Part shown: piece after piece, positions 22,253 to 33,712 of the stretch | How positions within the stretch are numbered: position 1 is the stretch's first letter | Layout of the letters: each line of letters begins with the position of its first letter | Source of the DNA: Linyphia triangularis | Taxonomy: Eukaryota > Arthropoda > Arachnida > Araneae > Linyphiidae | Reading direction: 5' to 3' | Assembly (NCBI GenBank): GCA_963978545.1 | Contig: OZ021732.1 | Span: 43,658,059 to 43,722,058, forward strand | Length of the DNA stretch: 64,000 nucleotides | The notes under the pieces: model-generated | Seen by the model: the letters and a program-made list of their open reading frames with translations, nothing else | Told to the model about the DNA's origin: nothing | Databases searched by the model: none | Program-made: the position numbers and the translations under genes

Positions 22253-23299
22253 CTTTAATAGTAATAAAAAAAAACCAGATAAGCAAATAAACACGAAAAC
22301 CATTTAGCAGATATCACATTGGTAACAAGTAGAAATATAACGTAACTTAATATGCTTATTTTTTTAAATGAAAAAAAAAAAATTAAAGTATATCCATGTA
22401 TGTACTAAAATTGGATGTTAATTGAATACATACTGCTTGATTCTGATGAATGTGAAACATAGAATTAAAACTTTTTTTTAATGTTGATAATACCATGCTA
22501 AATATTATTTCATAAGAAACAAAATTAAACTAAAAGCATTAAGAGGTTTATAAGATGAAATGACATTTACAAGTATGATAATGGCAATTATTAAGTAAAT
22601 TATATGAGGCATTGAGAGCCAGAACGGACCATCCCACAATTTGATTTTTGCAGTTTTTTTAAAACCCTTCATGCCCCAACAGAACAAAAATGGTTTATCT
22701 AAAGGTCAATTGTTTTATGTAACAAAACTAAAAAAAGATTAGCTAACTTTATGATGTGATGTCATTTTCTTGTGTACATGAGTTTAATGTTGCATGCATG
22801 ATTTAGTTTTTAATTTATATGCATGATTTAGTTGTTTATTGAACATGAAGAGTCTGCATGTCATTTATGTTAAGCAAGTCTAAGTACAATATGTAAGTGA
22901 GCCTCCATTCACTAAGGCAATAGCTATTGCCAAGAAAACCAAGTTAGATCATGCATCGCCAATTGCATCAATGCGAAAAACAAACTAGATTCATTCCAAC
23001 ATAAATTTATTTAAGTTCTTGTGATCATCACTGCAACAGTACAAAACTTATATGGTAGTATAAATTTACCAAAAGTAGTCATTTGGTGGTTTGAAATTGA
23101 TTATCAAATCAAAATTGACAACAGGAGACACTATAGCAGAATTTAAATGTCTACAACAAGAAAATTAGCACACTGTAGTTAAAGCAACTCAAAAATTTCT
23201 TTTTATGTTTCATCAAAATAATTTCTTTTTATAGTCTTATATTCGACATCGTTATATATCATTAAAAATTTTGTCAAATACATTTAAACACTACCTATG

Positions 23300-23388
23300 A
23301 ACATCTATGCCTAACCCAGGATTCGAACCCGGATCCTTTGGATTGTGATGCTAGAACACTAACCACACAACCATCAGGTGGGCTTGAA
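23300..23388 (-). mobile_element. Truncated tRNA-derived SINE, copy 5
   Basis: The minus strand carries a tRNA-like head: TGTGTGGTTAGTGTTCTAGC, then GGTTCGAATCC (B box), then TTAGGCATAGATGTTC, which matches the head-body junction of the full SINEs in a diverged form. The body is missing. Unit B has no insertion at the matching place (near 40870), so it is younger than the duplication. It lies in intron 1 of THAP gene A. It is not a tRNA gene: the arms do not pair into a full cloverleaf. Confidence 0.65.
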
Positions 23389-23551
23389 AATTTAGACGTT
23401 CTCTTATCCAACCTTACTGTTAATTCAGTTGAACTACTTTCGTTTCCAATGAAGAGTTTTCCAAAATAATAGTCTGGAGAAATTCTAACACACGAGTTCG
23501 ATAGAGATCAGTCATATTATTTGTACCTGGAGTGACAGAACAAAAACTTAC

Positions 23552-23795
23552 CTTTAACAAAATGTTTACTACAAACTCGAGAACCATCCACTCTCTTCTC
23601 ATCATCAAAGAGATCCTGCCTACCTAACTTCATTATCCACATATTCCTTCTCAATCTAATTAAGTCAGTTTTTTCTTGAGATACGTATTTTTTACGGGGA
23701 TTACGAATAGGAAATCTAAAATATCCAATACCATGATCGCGACTCGAGCGATTAGAACAACCTACCACACCACACGATACCATAGCGACAAACAC
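23552..23795 (-). CDS. THAP-domain protein A, exon 1 (zinc finger)
   Basis: THAP domains are C2-C-H zinc fingers that bind DNA, found in transcription regulators and P-element-derived proteins. From M1, the finger has CGVVGCSNR (first cysteine pair), YFRFPIRNPRKKYVS, a conserved W in NMWI, and VCSKHF (C-x2-H). The start could be M1 (23795) or, as in many THAP proteins, M5 (23783) directly before the finger. The exon ends at a perfect GTAAGT donor (23551-23546) after one base of a codon. Exons at 22153-22252 and 19419-19566 continue it to a 163-residue protein with a basic C-terminus. No transposase domain is attached, so this looks like a stand-alone nuclear DNA-binding protein. It is paralogous to the gene at 36666-41321. 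Confidence 0.82.
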
Positions 23796-24000
23796 AAATT
23801 AATAGAAAATTGTTACTAGTACTTTAATACATGAAAATTCATTACAAATTCAACTTGATTGCATAACATGTGCATTATTTTAAACTTATATTTGAGTTAA
23901 AAAAACCATTTTTTTGTGCTTCTGGTTAATTTCTTTTACATTGCCAGATTCAAACATATATAACAATAAACTGTTTTTATAAAATAAATTAAAATCTTTG

Positions 24001-25003
24001 TGTGTAATTAGCAGAACAAATATTTACTAATAAAGGTAAAAAATGATTACCATATCAGTTCGACTAGGCACCCAGCACTTTAAAATTTATGAATTCGTCG
24101 AATTTGAGATTCCTGAAATTTTTTAAAAAAGAGACATGTGTATCAGAGAAATAATTTTTTTTCTCAATAATTAACGGACTTTATAAAAAAAAAATGTCCA
24201 ATTCAATAAAACTATGCAGAATTCAGAAAATTATATTACTGCTCCAAGTTAATACAAAAAATTATCAAATTGTTCATTCATTCCTGATTTTTTTCTTTAA
24301 AAAAAAAAAAAAATGTTTTTTTTCTTTTTTTAATTAAAAAAAAAATGTCCAAAAAAAGAAAACATTTTTTTATACATGAAAATTATAGCAAGAACATATA
24401 TCTTTCTAAAAAATTAAATTATTGTGTTTTTTGTCCTTATAGTAAAAAATTTCACTTTTGACAATTTTTCTTGTAAAACACATGTTTTCTAAAATTTAAA
24501 TTTGAAGCATATGCCAAAACTGCTCCGCACATTCCTGCGTCATAAGAGAATTGTGACTATAGTACTATCTATAAGAGCATTAAATTGCAAGATATCCCCA
24601 TTATTATACTTTCTTTTGGGATAATAACGAATTTTCCTGAGAGACAATAATATTATTTATGCTAGAAGTTTGTGCACTATCCCACATAACCAGATAAGTG
24701 TGCAACAATGTATGGTGTAAATTAGAAGTGCAATTTTTACAATCACTATATATATTTATCCGACATGAACCAGTAGTGTAACCACTAAGACAATTTGCGC
24801 AAAGTTTATTTTCCTTCGCAGATGTTCATAGATCGTTTACTGACATTCGATTAAAACATGCAGGTTTATACAATGGATGAATTTCATTATCTCCATAAAG
24901 AACGTCACAAGTTTTGTTCTTAAAACTGGCTATGAACGATTTTTTCCTACTAAAAGAACGAGTGTTCTGTTCCGATTTGTCGTTCCCACGAACGTGTTAG
25001 CTC
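24001..25003. other. Non-coding stretch
   Basis: AT-rich with poly-A/T runs, between the end of unit A and the left TIR of the 7-kb element. No exon, repeat family or TIR was recognised. The minus-strand frame at 24950-25132 lies across the TIR and is a chance frame. Confidence 0.4.
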
Positions 25004-25349
25004 CCAAGTAGCACAGCAGTATTGGCCAATATCAGCCCTACATTGGCCAATCCCGATGTGGAATGGCGCAAAATCGGCCGTTCGATGCCGATATTGCCCA
25101 ATCTCGCCCAATATTGGATAGACGATACTCAAAAGTTTGAAAGGTTGATCGACAGTTTTAAAATTAAAATATTTTATGTTTAAGAAAGGAAGGTTTGCAT
25201 TAATATGTTTTGTGATATTTTTGCCACGGTTTTAAGCATTTTTAAAAAAATCATGTATTTTGGAACGATCTCGACTTACGGCCAAAACTGGCCGAATCCG
25301 ATATAAAACGATGCCCAGAATTTCTCAAAAAGAATCGCCACCGAGTGGC

Positions 25350-25451
25350 TGAAGGAACTGAAGTGCCCGGATGTGTGTTTACTAAGTTTATTTATGTCAC
25401 CGGCGCGTCGGTTATTTGTAACATTAAAATTGGATCGAAAACTTATTACTG
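25350..25451 (+). pseudogene. Possible first exon of the gene inside the 7-kb element
   Basis: Sequence less AT-rich than its surroundings ends at a consensus donor (CTG then GTAAGT at 25452-25457), near the left end of the element where a transposon gene would start. No coding frame is evident, so it would be a 5' untranslated or very short coding exon. Confidence 0.3.
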
Positions 25452-26129
25452 GTAAGTGTTGTCACAATAATTTGTCGATTTCATGGGGTATCTACCGTAT
25501 TACATTATTGGTTTAAGTTGGTTTTAGTTAATTTCAACGATACTTGATTGCCGACTTGGTTTGATCTACAAAAGCGATGTTGACAAAGGTGATTGATATT
25601 CACATTAAACTTGATTAGGAATCGAGTTGGTTTCAATTATTTATTTAATGCTGCTGTTTAAAATATAAACAAGATTTTCAGCTTTTATGTCATCTGGACA
25701 AGATTAAAAGTGCTTTTAGGAAATCCGAGCTATTATCTCATCCATACACGGATACAAACTAATACTCATTTAGCCATTCCCCCCTACCCCTCCATTGCTT
25801 GTTTCAAATTATACTTATACTACATGTTACATTCTAGTTTGTCTTCCTATTTATCATATTTGTTATCGTTAGTTTATATTGCTTCTTATAAAATTCAATA
25901 TCCAAGCTCCAGCATGATTAGCTCTGTTAATAGAATATATTGTGAATTGGGCATATTGAGGAAACCACATTAAATTAAAACACATCTATTACTCAATCTC
26001 AAAGGTGGTGTGGAATAGGGTGCATTATCTCAATCAACCGCTTGGCATAAAAAGTAAATGTTCTAAAAAATGTCAATTTTAACAATATTTATAACTAATG
26101 TTATTATGCCTCCTATTTTTGAAAAAATT

Positions 26130-26296
26130 CAGCAAACCCTGTTAACGCAAAAGTGCTTAGCATAAAATCACATTTAATGCGAAGGAAAAGCAGTTCTTCG
26201 TACTTAAAACTTAACGTTAATTTATTTAACACAAAATTCAGTTAAAGCGAACAATTTCAGTGGCCAGATCGACTTAGCGTTAACAGGGTTTTACTG
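26130..26296. mobile_element. MITE with CCCTGTTAACGC termini
   Basis: The left end reads CAGCAAACCCTGTTAACGC. The right end, reverse-complemented, reads CAGTAAAACCCTGTTAACGC. Length is 167 bp. TA follows the right end, and TT sits where TA would be on the left. Short TIR, size and TA suggest a Tc1/mariner-type (pogo-like) MITE. Confidence 0.65.
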
Positions 26297-26680
26297 TATA
26301 TGTACATTCCCCTATTCAAAAGGTCTGTCTTGTGCAAATATTGATTTCTCAGAAAAGAGCAATGAATGGAAATTTTTGAAATATCTACAAAAATATATTT
26401 TGAATGCCTAACTTCATTTGTGTTAATTTAAACACACTATGCAAAGATGTTGTTTTTATAAAATAAAAATGTTTTGTTCATTTAAAGAAAAGACTTTCCA
26501 TTTGAAAAGTAAACATCAAATATTGTAATCAAGTATTATTGTTAGTGCTATTTTCTGTCTTGGAATGAAAAGTGTAATAGTTGTAGCCTTCCTTCCCTCG
26601 GCAGTAAATTGCCAGTATGGCCTTTTAATAGTTAATTTGTTATTCTGTTCAGTTTAAAATAAAGAAATATACTGTTGTAG

Positions 26681-26837
26681 GGTTCATTGATGGAAATGGA
26701 GAACCCGTAGAAGTAATTCCTTCATCTTGGTTCATCTCAGACAAAAGTTGTCTTTGGTATGAAGGGGGGAATGAACATGATTAAAGAATATATGCCCTCA
26801 AGTATAACATGGCAAACATTTAATTTTAAAATCTATT
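26681..26837 (+). pseudogene. Exon remnant, VIPSSWF motif
   Basis: The acceptor is CTGTTGTAG (26672-26680). The frame begins GFIDGNGEPVEVIPSSWF and runs through a CLWYEG segment to a stop. A one-base shift near the G-run at 26764-26769 restores a frame reading MIKEYMPSSITWQTF. A V-x-V-x-P-x-x-W motif followed by C-x-W and later W-x-x-Y/F occurs at the N-terminus of a repetitive arthropod protein family often annotated with DUF4806. I make that comparison from memory of the motif only. The frameshift means it is probably dead. Confidence 0.4.
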
Positions 26838-27075
26838 GTACATACAGTAATTAAATTACAATTTTTGTATAGGGTATATACAAATAGTTCAAGGTATCAC
26901 AAATAATGTTTCATAAGTCATTGATCTACTTATCAGTTCAAGTTTTGATGGTATAGATTTTTGAAATGGTGGACATGAATAACAGATATTTATTAACAGA
27001 TTTAAATAATATTCTATTTTAATTTCTCAAACTGAAGATTGGTTTTTTAGTGAGTGATATTATAAGTGCTTTAAA

Positions 27076-28194
27076 TCTATATATTTAATAGGCAATACGT
27101 TTTTTGGGGTTAGTCCGTCCGCCTAAACTGCTCAACCAATTTCAATGATCAAGGTGTCATTTTAAAGGAAATAAGCTGTAGATTTGCCAAAACGTGCCAA
27201 AATAATTTATTAACACTTTATTAATTAGTTAAATTTCAATATTTTTCATCATTAAGCTACTACAAAGCCTCAATGATTTTGAATATATGAATGGCAACAT
27301 TTAATAGGCAATACGTTTTTTGGGGTTAGTCCGTCCGCCTAAACTACTCAACCAATTTCAATGATCAAGGTGTCATTTTAAAGGAAATAAGCTGTAGATT
27401 TGCTAAAACGTGCCAAAATAATTTATTAACACTTTATTAATTAGTTAAATTTCAATATTTTTCATCATTAAGCTACTACAAAGCCTCAATGATTTTGAAT
27501 ATATGAATGGCAACATCCTTACGTATGTAAACAACAAACCCGTTACTAATTTTAAAGCTCTTTTTAAACTCTTTGCTTCAAAGTTGATTTTTTCTGTTTT
27601 TCTGAAGCATTTTTGTATTAGTTGGTTGGTTGTATTCAGATTATCTGGCGCCGTCAGCAACACGAGGGCTATAATGCGCCGAAACTTTCGTCATTAGACA
27701 AGCCAACATACATTTACAAACACCCATGCCAACACGGGACTCGAACCCGCAACCTCGCGGTCTAGAAGCCAGCACGCTAACCACTACACCGTTTGGTCGG
27801 CCATTTTTGTATTAGAGTAATTATTATTTTGAAGTATTTCTATCCAGAAAATGCCTCGCGTTGGACGTCGTTCTCTAACGAGGCGACTTATCAGAATGAA
27901 TAAAAGATATTGGGACTTCAATGTAAGGGCATAGCTAATGAAGTTTTAAGTCAGAATGTTGGCGGATAGTATATTTAACTTTCTATTATGAAACTTGCAA
28001 TTTGGGTGTTTTCTCTATTAGGCCTTACATTAAATTTATAAAAATTTGGTTACATTTTTTATGGCTGGCAAACCTATTCGAGCTCAGCAAGATGTTTTAA
28101 CCACAAATTCGAGTGGCACAGCCCACTCAATCCGAGCGCAGCGAGGCGTTTGGGGGTTGGCGAGCGTTAGCGAGCAGGGGGAGAAGCCCCCTAG
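27076..28194 (+). mobile_element. Non-autonomous Helitron with nested SINE
   Basis: Starts TCTATATATTTAATAGGC after an A (27075) and ends with a G/C hairpin and CTAG at 28191-28194 before a T. The first 226 bases are present twice in tandem, the second copy starting at about 27300. A SINE is nested at 27622-27802. The element is closely related to the one at 28648-29632. Confidence 0.9.
27622..27802 (-). mobile_element. tRNA-derived SINE, copy 3 (nested)
   Basis: Minus-strand copy inside a Helitron. The direct repeat ATTTTTGTATTAG lies at 27609-27621 and 27803-27815. The sister Helitron shows the undisturbed site (CATTTTTGTATTAGAG near 29030 and 29250). It has a full tRNA-like head with B box and an AACC-type tail, so it is younger than the Helitron. 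Confidence 0.95.
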
Positions 28195-28293
28195 TAAGAT
28201 ATTTAATTGTATAAATAAATTGTATATAAAGTTTTGCAACTAGTTGGAGATAGCATATATCCATAATTTTCCTATTTAGATTCATTTTAACAG

Positions 28294-28483
28294 GCATAAG
28301 ATAAAGCTGAGCTTGCTCGTTCAATTGGGAGCGATTCTTCAGAAGATGAAAATTTATTAACCAAGAAAAGCCGAACTAATATTCCAGCCCGTTTCAAAGA
28401 CGATCCCCCTTCTTTGGAATCCCACAAAGAAACGAGCAAAAACTTGTTTGTGAACCAAAAAGCGTGAAAACTTCCTCTACCAG
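28294..28483 (+). pseudogene. Exon remnant, Ser/Asp/Glu-rich
   Basis: The acceptor is TTTTAACAG (28285-28293) and the donor GTAAGA at 28484-28489. One frame reads KAELARSIGSDSSEDENLL, then KKSRTNIPARFKDDPP and an Asn/Lys-rich part. Stops near the start (TAA) and end (TGA) break it. Acidic-serine and basic linkers of this sort follow the VPxxW exon in the DUF4806-type family, which fits its place downstream of 26681. A Helitron occupies the intron between them. Confidence 0.4.
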
Positions 28484-28647
28484 GTAAGAATATATGATAA
28501 TCAATTAGGTAACGCTCCAAGCAATTTCAATTTGATGTTACAATAATTTATATTTTAAAATATAATAAGCAATGGAGAATCTCTGGTCTTTTAATAAAAA
28601 AAAATTATCTGTTTCTTTAAACAATTTTGAACAAATCACCTTTGTCA

Positions 28648-29632
28648 TCTATATATTTAATAGGCAATATGTTTTTTGGGGTTAGTCCGTCCGCCTAAAC
28701 TACTCAACCAATTTCAATGATCAAGGTGTCATTTTAAAGGAAATAAGCTGTAGATTTGCCAAAACGTGCCAAAATAATTTATTAACACTTTATTAATTAG
28801 TTAAATTTCAATATGTTTCATCATTAAGCTACTACAAAGCCTCAATGATTTTGAATATATGATTGGCAACATCCTTACGTATGTAAACAACAAACCGGCT
28901 GCTCGGGGGTTCAACCAACCGTTGCTAATTTTAAAGCTATCCTTACGTATGTAAACAACAAACCCGTTGCTAATTTTAAAGCTCTTTTTAAACTCTTCGT
29001 TTCAAAGTTGATTTTTTCTGTTTTTCTGAAGCATTTTTGTATTAGAGTAATTATTGTTTTGAAGTATTTCTATCCAGAAAATGCTTCGCGTTGGACGTCG
29101 TTCTCCCTTACGGATGTAAACAACAAACCCGTTGCTAATTTTAAAGCTATCCTTACGTATGTAAACAACAAACCGTTGTTAATTTTATAGCTCTTTTTAA
29201 ACTCTTCGTTTCAAAGTTGATTTTTTCTGTTTTTCTGAAGCATTTTTGTATTAGAGTAATTATTGTTTTGAAGTATTTCTATCCAGAAAATGCTTCGCGT
29301 TGGACGTCGTTCTCTAACGGGGCGACTTATCAGAATAAATAAAAGATATTGGGACTTTAATGTTAGGGCATAGCTAATGAAGTTTTAAGTCAGAATGTTG
29401 GCGGATAGTATATTTAACTTTCTATTATGAAACTTGCAATTTGGGTGTTTTCTCTATTAGGCTTTACATTAAATTTATAAAAATTTGGTTACATTTTTTA
29501 TGGCTGGCAAACCTATTTGAGCGCAGCAAGATGTTTTAACCACAAATTCGAGCGGCAAAGCCGCTCAATCCGAGCGCAGCGAGGCGTTTGGGGGTTGGCG
29601 AGCGTTAGCGAGCAGGGGGCGAAGCCCCCTAG
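28648..29632 (+). mobile_element. Non-autonomous Helitron
   Basis: Starts TCTATATATTTAATAGGC after A at 28647 and ends with hairpin AGGGGGC-GAA-GCCCCCT and CTAG (29629-29632) before T. The interior has repeated units: the ATCCTTACGTATGTAAACAA block occurs at least three times, and a 200-bp part containing TTTTCTGAAGCATTTTTG is present twice. No coding capacity. Confidence 0.93.
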
Positions 29633-31800
29633 TATGCTTATAATTGAGAAATTAGTTCAGTAGAAAAAACAACAAAAACACTACGTTCTAAATTAGTTCC
29701 TATAAATTTTCAAGTGCAACAGTGTATTTTATCACAGACTTTTCAACAACACTTTTTACTATTTATTTTGATTTTATTTGGTGGTTAATTTAACAGTTTA
29801 AAAGAGATTTTTCTCTCTTATAAATTATTTATTACAATTTTAAACGGCTTAAGCCAAAAATGAACGAGTTTATAAAAAAAAACAGAATTAGCATTTATTT
29901 CGTGATTGATAGTTTCTTTGTGTGCTTGGTTGAGGTTGGTGCAAACATATTTGCAGAGAACTTTATATAAATTAAATTCATACAAGCTCAATATATACAA
30001 TTGAAATTTAAATACCAGTTTAAAATGATTTTCTTAAATGTTAGTAGAAAATGTTTTCTGATGTAACAATTTAACAAAATGTTAATAATTTTATGCTTTT
30101 GTGCAAAAATGTGTTTTTCATTTTGCAATTCTGTTTTTTTTTTTTTTTTTTTTTAATGGGCAGTAAATGATGCACTGCATGATTTCTTTTATTGATAACA
30201 AATTCCAGTTCCGTAACAAAAAGAGCTTGGACAAAATAAAAAGAGCTTAAGATTAGAAAAAGTTTGATGCAATAATTTGATTTTTAAATTTTAATGTAAT
30301 CTTAATGCAAACAGAAATTAACAATTTTATATTTCAGGTTCGTTTTCTTCGCCGAGGTAGAAACTTCAAAGGAAGATAAAATATGTAAAATAAAATATGT
30401 ATTATAATAAACAGCTTGTATTAAATTTATGTTTTTATTATAAATATGCACTGCAGAAAGTGACAATTAATTTAAGAGTGCATGGTTTTTAAGCCATAAA
30501 ATATCAATTAAATTATATTGGGTTTCAATTATCGGTCATTAAAATGCAATTAAAATAGGAATGAAAGTATGAAAAATTATTCATTATATGAGTATTCATG
30601 TAAATATTATTGTGGATTTTTTTAAATAATAGATGTTTTTGTCAAACAATTTTTGGATGAAAACTTTTTCAATGGGGGGGGGGGGGGGTCTGCAATTTTA
30701 ATTCACTTTATTGCTTTTACATTTTTACAATATTATGATTGAAGTGAATGAACTAAAGCATTAAAATGAGGTTTATTTACTATCTATTTGATTCTTAATG
30801 CATCGAGAAAAATTATGTTTTAAAAATGAAAAGGGACTTCATAAATGAAGTTGATCGGTGCAGAAAAAATATACTTCACAAGTTTAAAATTCAACCTTAT
30901 ATTTTTATGAAACCTTAGCATAAAAAGTTCAATGAGTATTGATTGACCAATAGGGATTTTAAATTCTACTGTTTTCTAGTTTAAAATTGCATGTATCTTT
31001 CTAAATCCTTGAATGTCAGACATTTTGTTATCTAAATGGGTTTTTTTGGTAGGGGATTTGAAAAAATTATTTTAAAAATGTTTAAGTATAACTTAACAAA
31101 TTATTAAATGTTTTTGGGCAACAATGTGTTACTAAACATTGAACAGCTCAAAATTGAATCTAAACGCATATAAGAATTATCATTTGCAACCACTTCTTCC
31201 ACCAAAAAGAAAGTTCAGATATGTTGAGTGGCAAATTTACCCTAAACTGCTCTGTGATATAATAAAAAAATAGTAGCTAAAATTGCTCTTCCAGGGTTGG
31301 AAAAAAACATGTTTTTTTTGGTTTAAACAGAGGTTTTTTTTTTTTATCCTTTTCTAATTACATGTATACATATTTATAAATAAAATTTAACATAAACAAG
31401 AATAATTTATGTTTTATAAACAATAAATATTCCTTTTGAAAGTAATTTGAACTAAGTAAATAAACAATTGTTGCTATTTATGGGGACATTCAAATCATAT
31501 TAAATTTTAATATTTTATTTATAGGTACTATTTTTTAAATTCAATATATACAATAGTAATTGTTTACTACATAATACATAGAATATTGCCCTTCGATTCA
31601 TTTGATACTTATAAAAACTTCAATAGTTTTTAATTGGAAGATTTATTTTAAAATACATTAGAACATATTGTATTTCAGCTAAAAATAAAAGTCATCTACA
31701 ACATCAAATAATTTAAAAAATCTAATTATAAATAAAAATACAATTTTAAATTATTCTTAAAAAAATATTTCGTTTTTCTGAGGGAAAAAAACAAAAACAT
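29633..31800. other. Interior of the 7-kb element, right part
   Basis: AT-rich sequence with a T-run near 30130-30152 and a G-run near 30676-30688. A possible last exon starts after the acceptor ATATTTCAG at 30329-30337, reads a few codons including a basic LRRGRNFKGR stretch, and is followed by AATAAA signals around 30385-30410. Nothing else was recognised. Confidence 0.35.
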
Positions 31801-32064
31801 TTGGTTTAAACCAATGCTCATCGATATTGCCCAAGATTGCACATCAATACTGGCCAAAACTACTCCTCGATATCGGCCAAAACTACGCATCGATATCGGC
31901 CAAAACTGCTCCTCGAGATCGGCCAAAACCGCACTGCGATATTGGCCAATATTGCAAAAATGTTAGCCGTTCGGTGCTGGCCGTTCCGACATTACCCAGG
32001 ATTGGCCAATCTTCCAGAGCTCCGGTTTCCGACATTGGCCAATACTGCTGTGCTACCTGGGCTC

Positions 32065-32639
32065 TTCCTCCTACACATTTCATTTGAACTATAGGAACTG
32101 TAGAAACTGACGATTTCACTTTCCCATCCCAAAAGCAGTTAAACGATCTTAAGTTGGGTAAAACATATCTTTTCTCAAAGTTAAATTAAAGCATTGATCT
32201 GATTTTAAACCAATTGTTGATAGGTTCTACTGCTTCCATTACAATTGTCCAAAATGTCCAGTAACGATTTTGAATTAGTCGCTTTATTTGTTTTGGAAGC
32301 AAAAATTTTGCTCATTTAAACTGATGCTACTGCATTTTGTCCTCATAACACGCGCGCGTTCGCAAGGATTTCCCAGAAATGCGTTACATTTTCTGATTGC
32401 ATAGAAAATCCACAGCAGCGTTGCCGTAAATTAAAGCGAAAACATATTGCAATTTTTCTATTCCGGATAACTCCGCATTATCTAGAGCTCATTTTGCTCG
32501 ATGAAAGGTTCGCATTGCTGCGTAAGCATAAGGTCACTTCACACCCTAAAACTAACCTTAATATTAGAAGCCCCTCCCTTGTCCGAGAAACAATAAAAAA
32601 ATTCCCCGTTAATAACTACAAACTATAACTACCATACCC
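32065..32639. other. Non-coding stretch
   Basis: No frame, TIR or repeat family recognised between the right flank of the 7-kb element and the tandem-repeat block that starts near 32640. Confidence 0.4.
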
Positions 32640-33597
32640 TTTAAGAGTATTTTGACACGTTGGTGCTTGTAAAAAGCAAAATTAGATGGTCAAAACTGTA
32701 CTTATGTTGAAACTTCTGAGCTCTAGGCATATTAGAAGTTGCTTTTTGTGAAAATATTAATTAAAAACAAATTAAAATTTTTATGTTCTTTTTGTCAAAA
32801 GTCCAATTCGAAGCCCAAAACTATTTGTGTTGAAAATTTCAGAAATGTAGCTCAGTTAGGAATTGTTTTGTTAAATATTTGTTAATTAATTAAAAAACAA
32901 ATAAATTTTCAAAATTCTGGTTTTCAAAAGTCCAATTTGAAGGCCAAAACTACTTATGTTGAAAGTTTTAGAGAGCTGTAGCCTTATTAGAAATCATTTT
33001 GTAAAATATTTATTAATTAAAAAAGAACTAAATAAAAATTTAATATTCTGTTTTTCAAAAGTCCAATTAAAAGGCTAAAACGACTTTTACTGAAATTTTC
33101 AGAGCTGTAGCTCTATTAGAAATCATTTTGTAAAACATTTATTAATAAAAAAAAAAAAAAATTAAAAAAGAACTAAATAAAAATTTAAAATTCTGTAATT
33201 CAAAATATCAATTAGAAGGCCAAAACTACTGAGGTTAAAAATTTCAGAACTGTTACCCCTATTAGAAGTCGTTTTGTAAGAATTTTTTTTAATTAAGGAA
33301 ATTAATTAAAAAATAACTAATTGAAATTTTAACATTCTGTTCAAAAGTTTAATTAGAAGGCTAAAACTACTTATGTTGAAAATTTCAGAGCTGTATCTCT
33401 ATTTGAAGTCACTTTGTAAAAAATAAATGAATTAAAAAAAAATGAATTAAAATTTTAACACTCTGTTTGACATACATAAAATTAGAAAGCCAAAACTTCT
33501 TATGTTGAAAATTTCAGAGCTCTACTCCAATTTTAAGTAGGTTTCTATAGATCCACAGACAGATAGACAGACATCAGGTTTGTTTTATTATTATAGA
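32640..33597 (-). mobile_element. Helitron-like element with 115-bp tandem repeats
   Basis: On the minus strand it begins TCTATAATAATAAAACAAAC after an A (33598), followed by a GTCTGTCTATCTGTCTGTGG stretch. The remainder is at least six diverged tandem units of about 115 bp, each with AAAACTACTTATGTTGAAAA and TTTCAGAGCTGTA in plus orientation. A related copy lies at 50250-50822. The 3' end was not found. Confidence 0.6.
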
Positions 33598-33712
33598 TGT
33601 AATAATAGCAATAAAAGATGATAGACAAAATTTGAATGAAATATAACTTTTGTTTTTATTACATTTTTTAAAGTTTATAAGCTGGCTTATAAAAACGTTA
33701 ATATAATAAGCG

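Larger units (their letters stand above)
6613..24000. repeat. Segmental duplication, unit A
   Basis: Sequence from inside the last prokineticin-like exon to just beyond the THAP gene start aligns, with interruptions, to 33713-41540. Anchor blocks: 6613-6800 with 33713-34600; 7320-7510 with 34850-35040; 14060-14110 with 35355-35390; 16350-16440 with 35505-35600; 18460-18600 with 35660-35815; 19140-19590 with 36410-36870; 22140-22260 with 39410-39520; 23400-23960 with 40920-41490. Unit A is longer because of extra mobile elements. The right boundary is approximate. Confidence 0.85.
25004..32060. mobile_element. 7-kb TIR element of unknown superfamily
   Basis: The left end reads CCAAGTAGCACAGCAGTATT then GGCCAATATC. 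The right end, reverse-complemented, reads CCAGGTAGCACAGCAGTATT then GGCCAATGTC. The two 30-bp ends differ at two or three bases. GCTC flanks both sides (25000-25003 and 32061-32064) as an apparent 4-bp target duplication. Both ends are followed inward by diverged TTGGCCAA/GATATTGGCC repeats (25010-25130 and 31805-32050). The interior holds exon-like remnants of one gene, a MITE and two Helitrons. Without the Helitrons it would be about 5 kb. Two separate elements in inverted orientation are possible, but the matching flank argues for one. Confidence 0.6.

Noticed and set aside
31726..32119. Overlapping frames rich in Asp, Ile, Gly and Gln on both strands
   Set aside because: Open frames on both strands at once come from the short TTGGCCAA/GATATCGGCC repeats near the right TIR of the 7-kb element, not from coding sequence.
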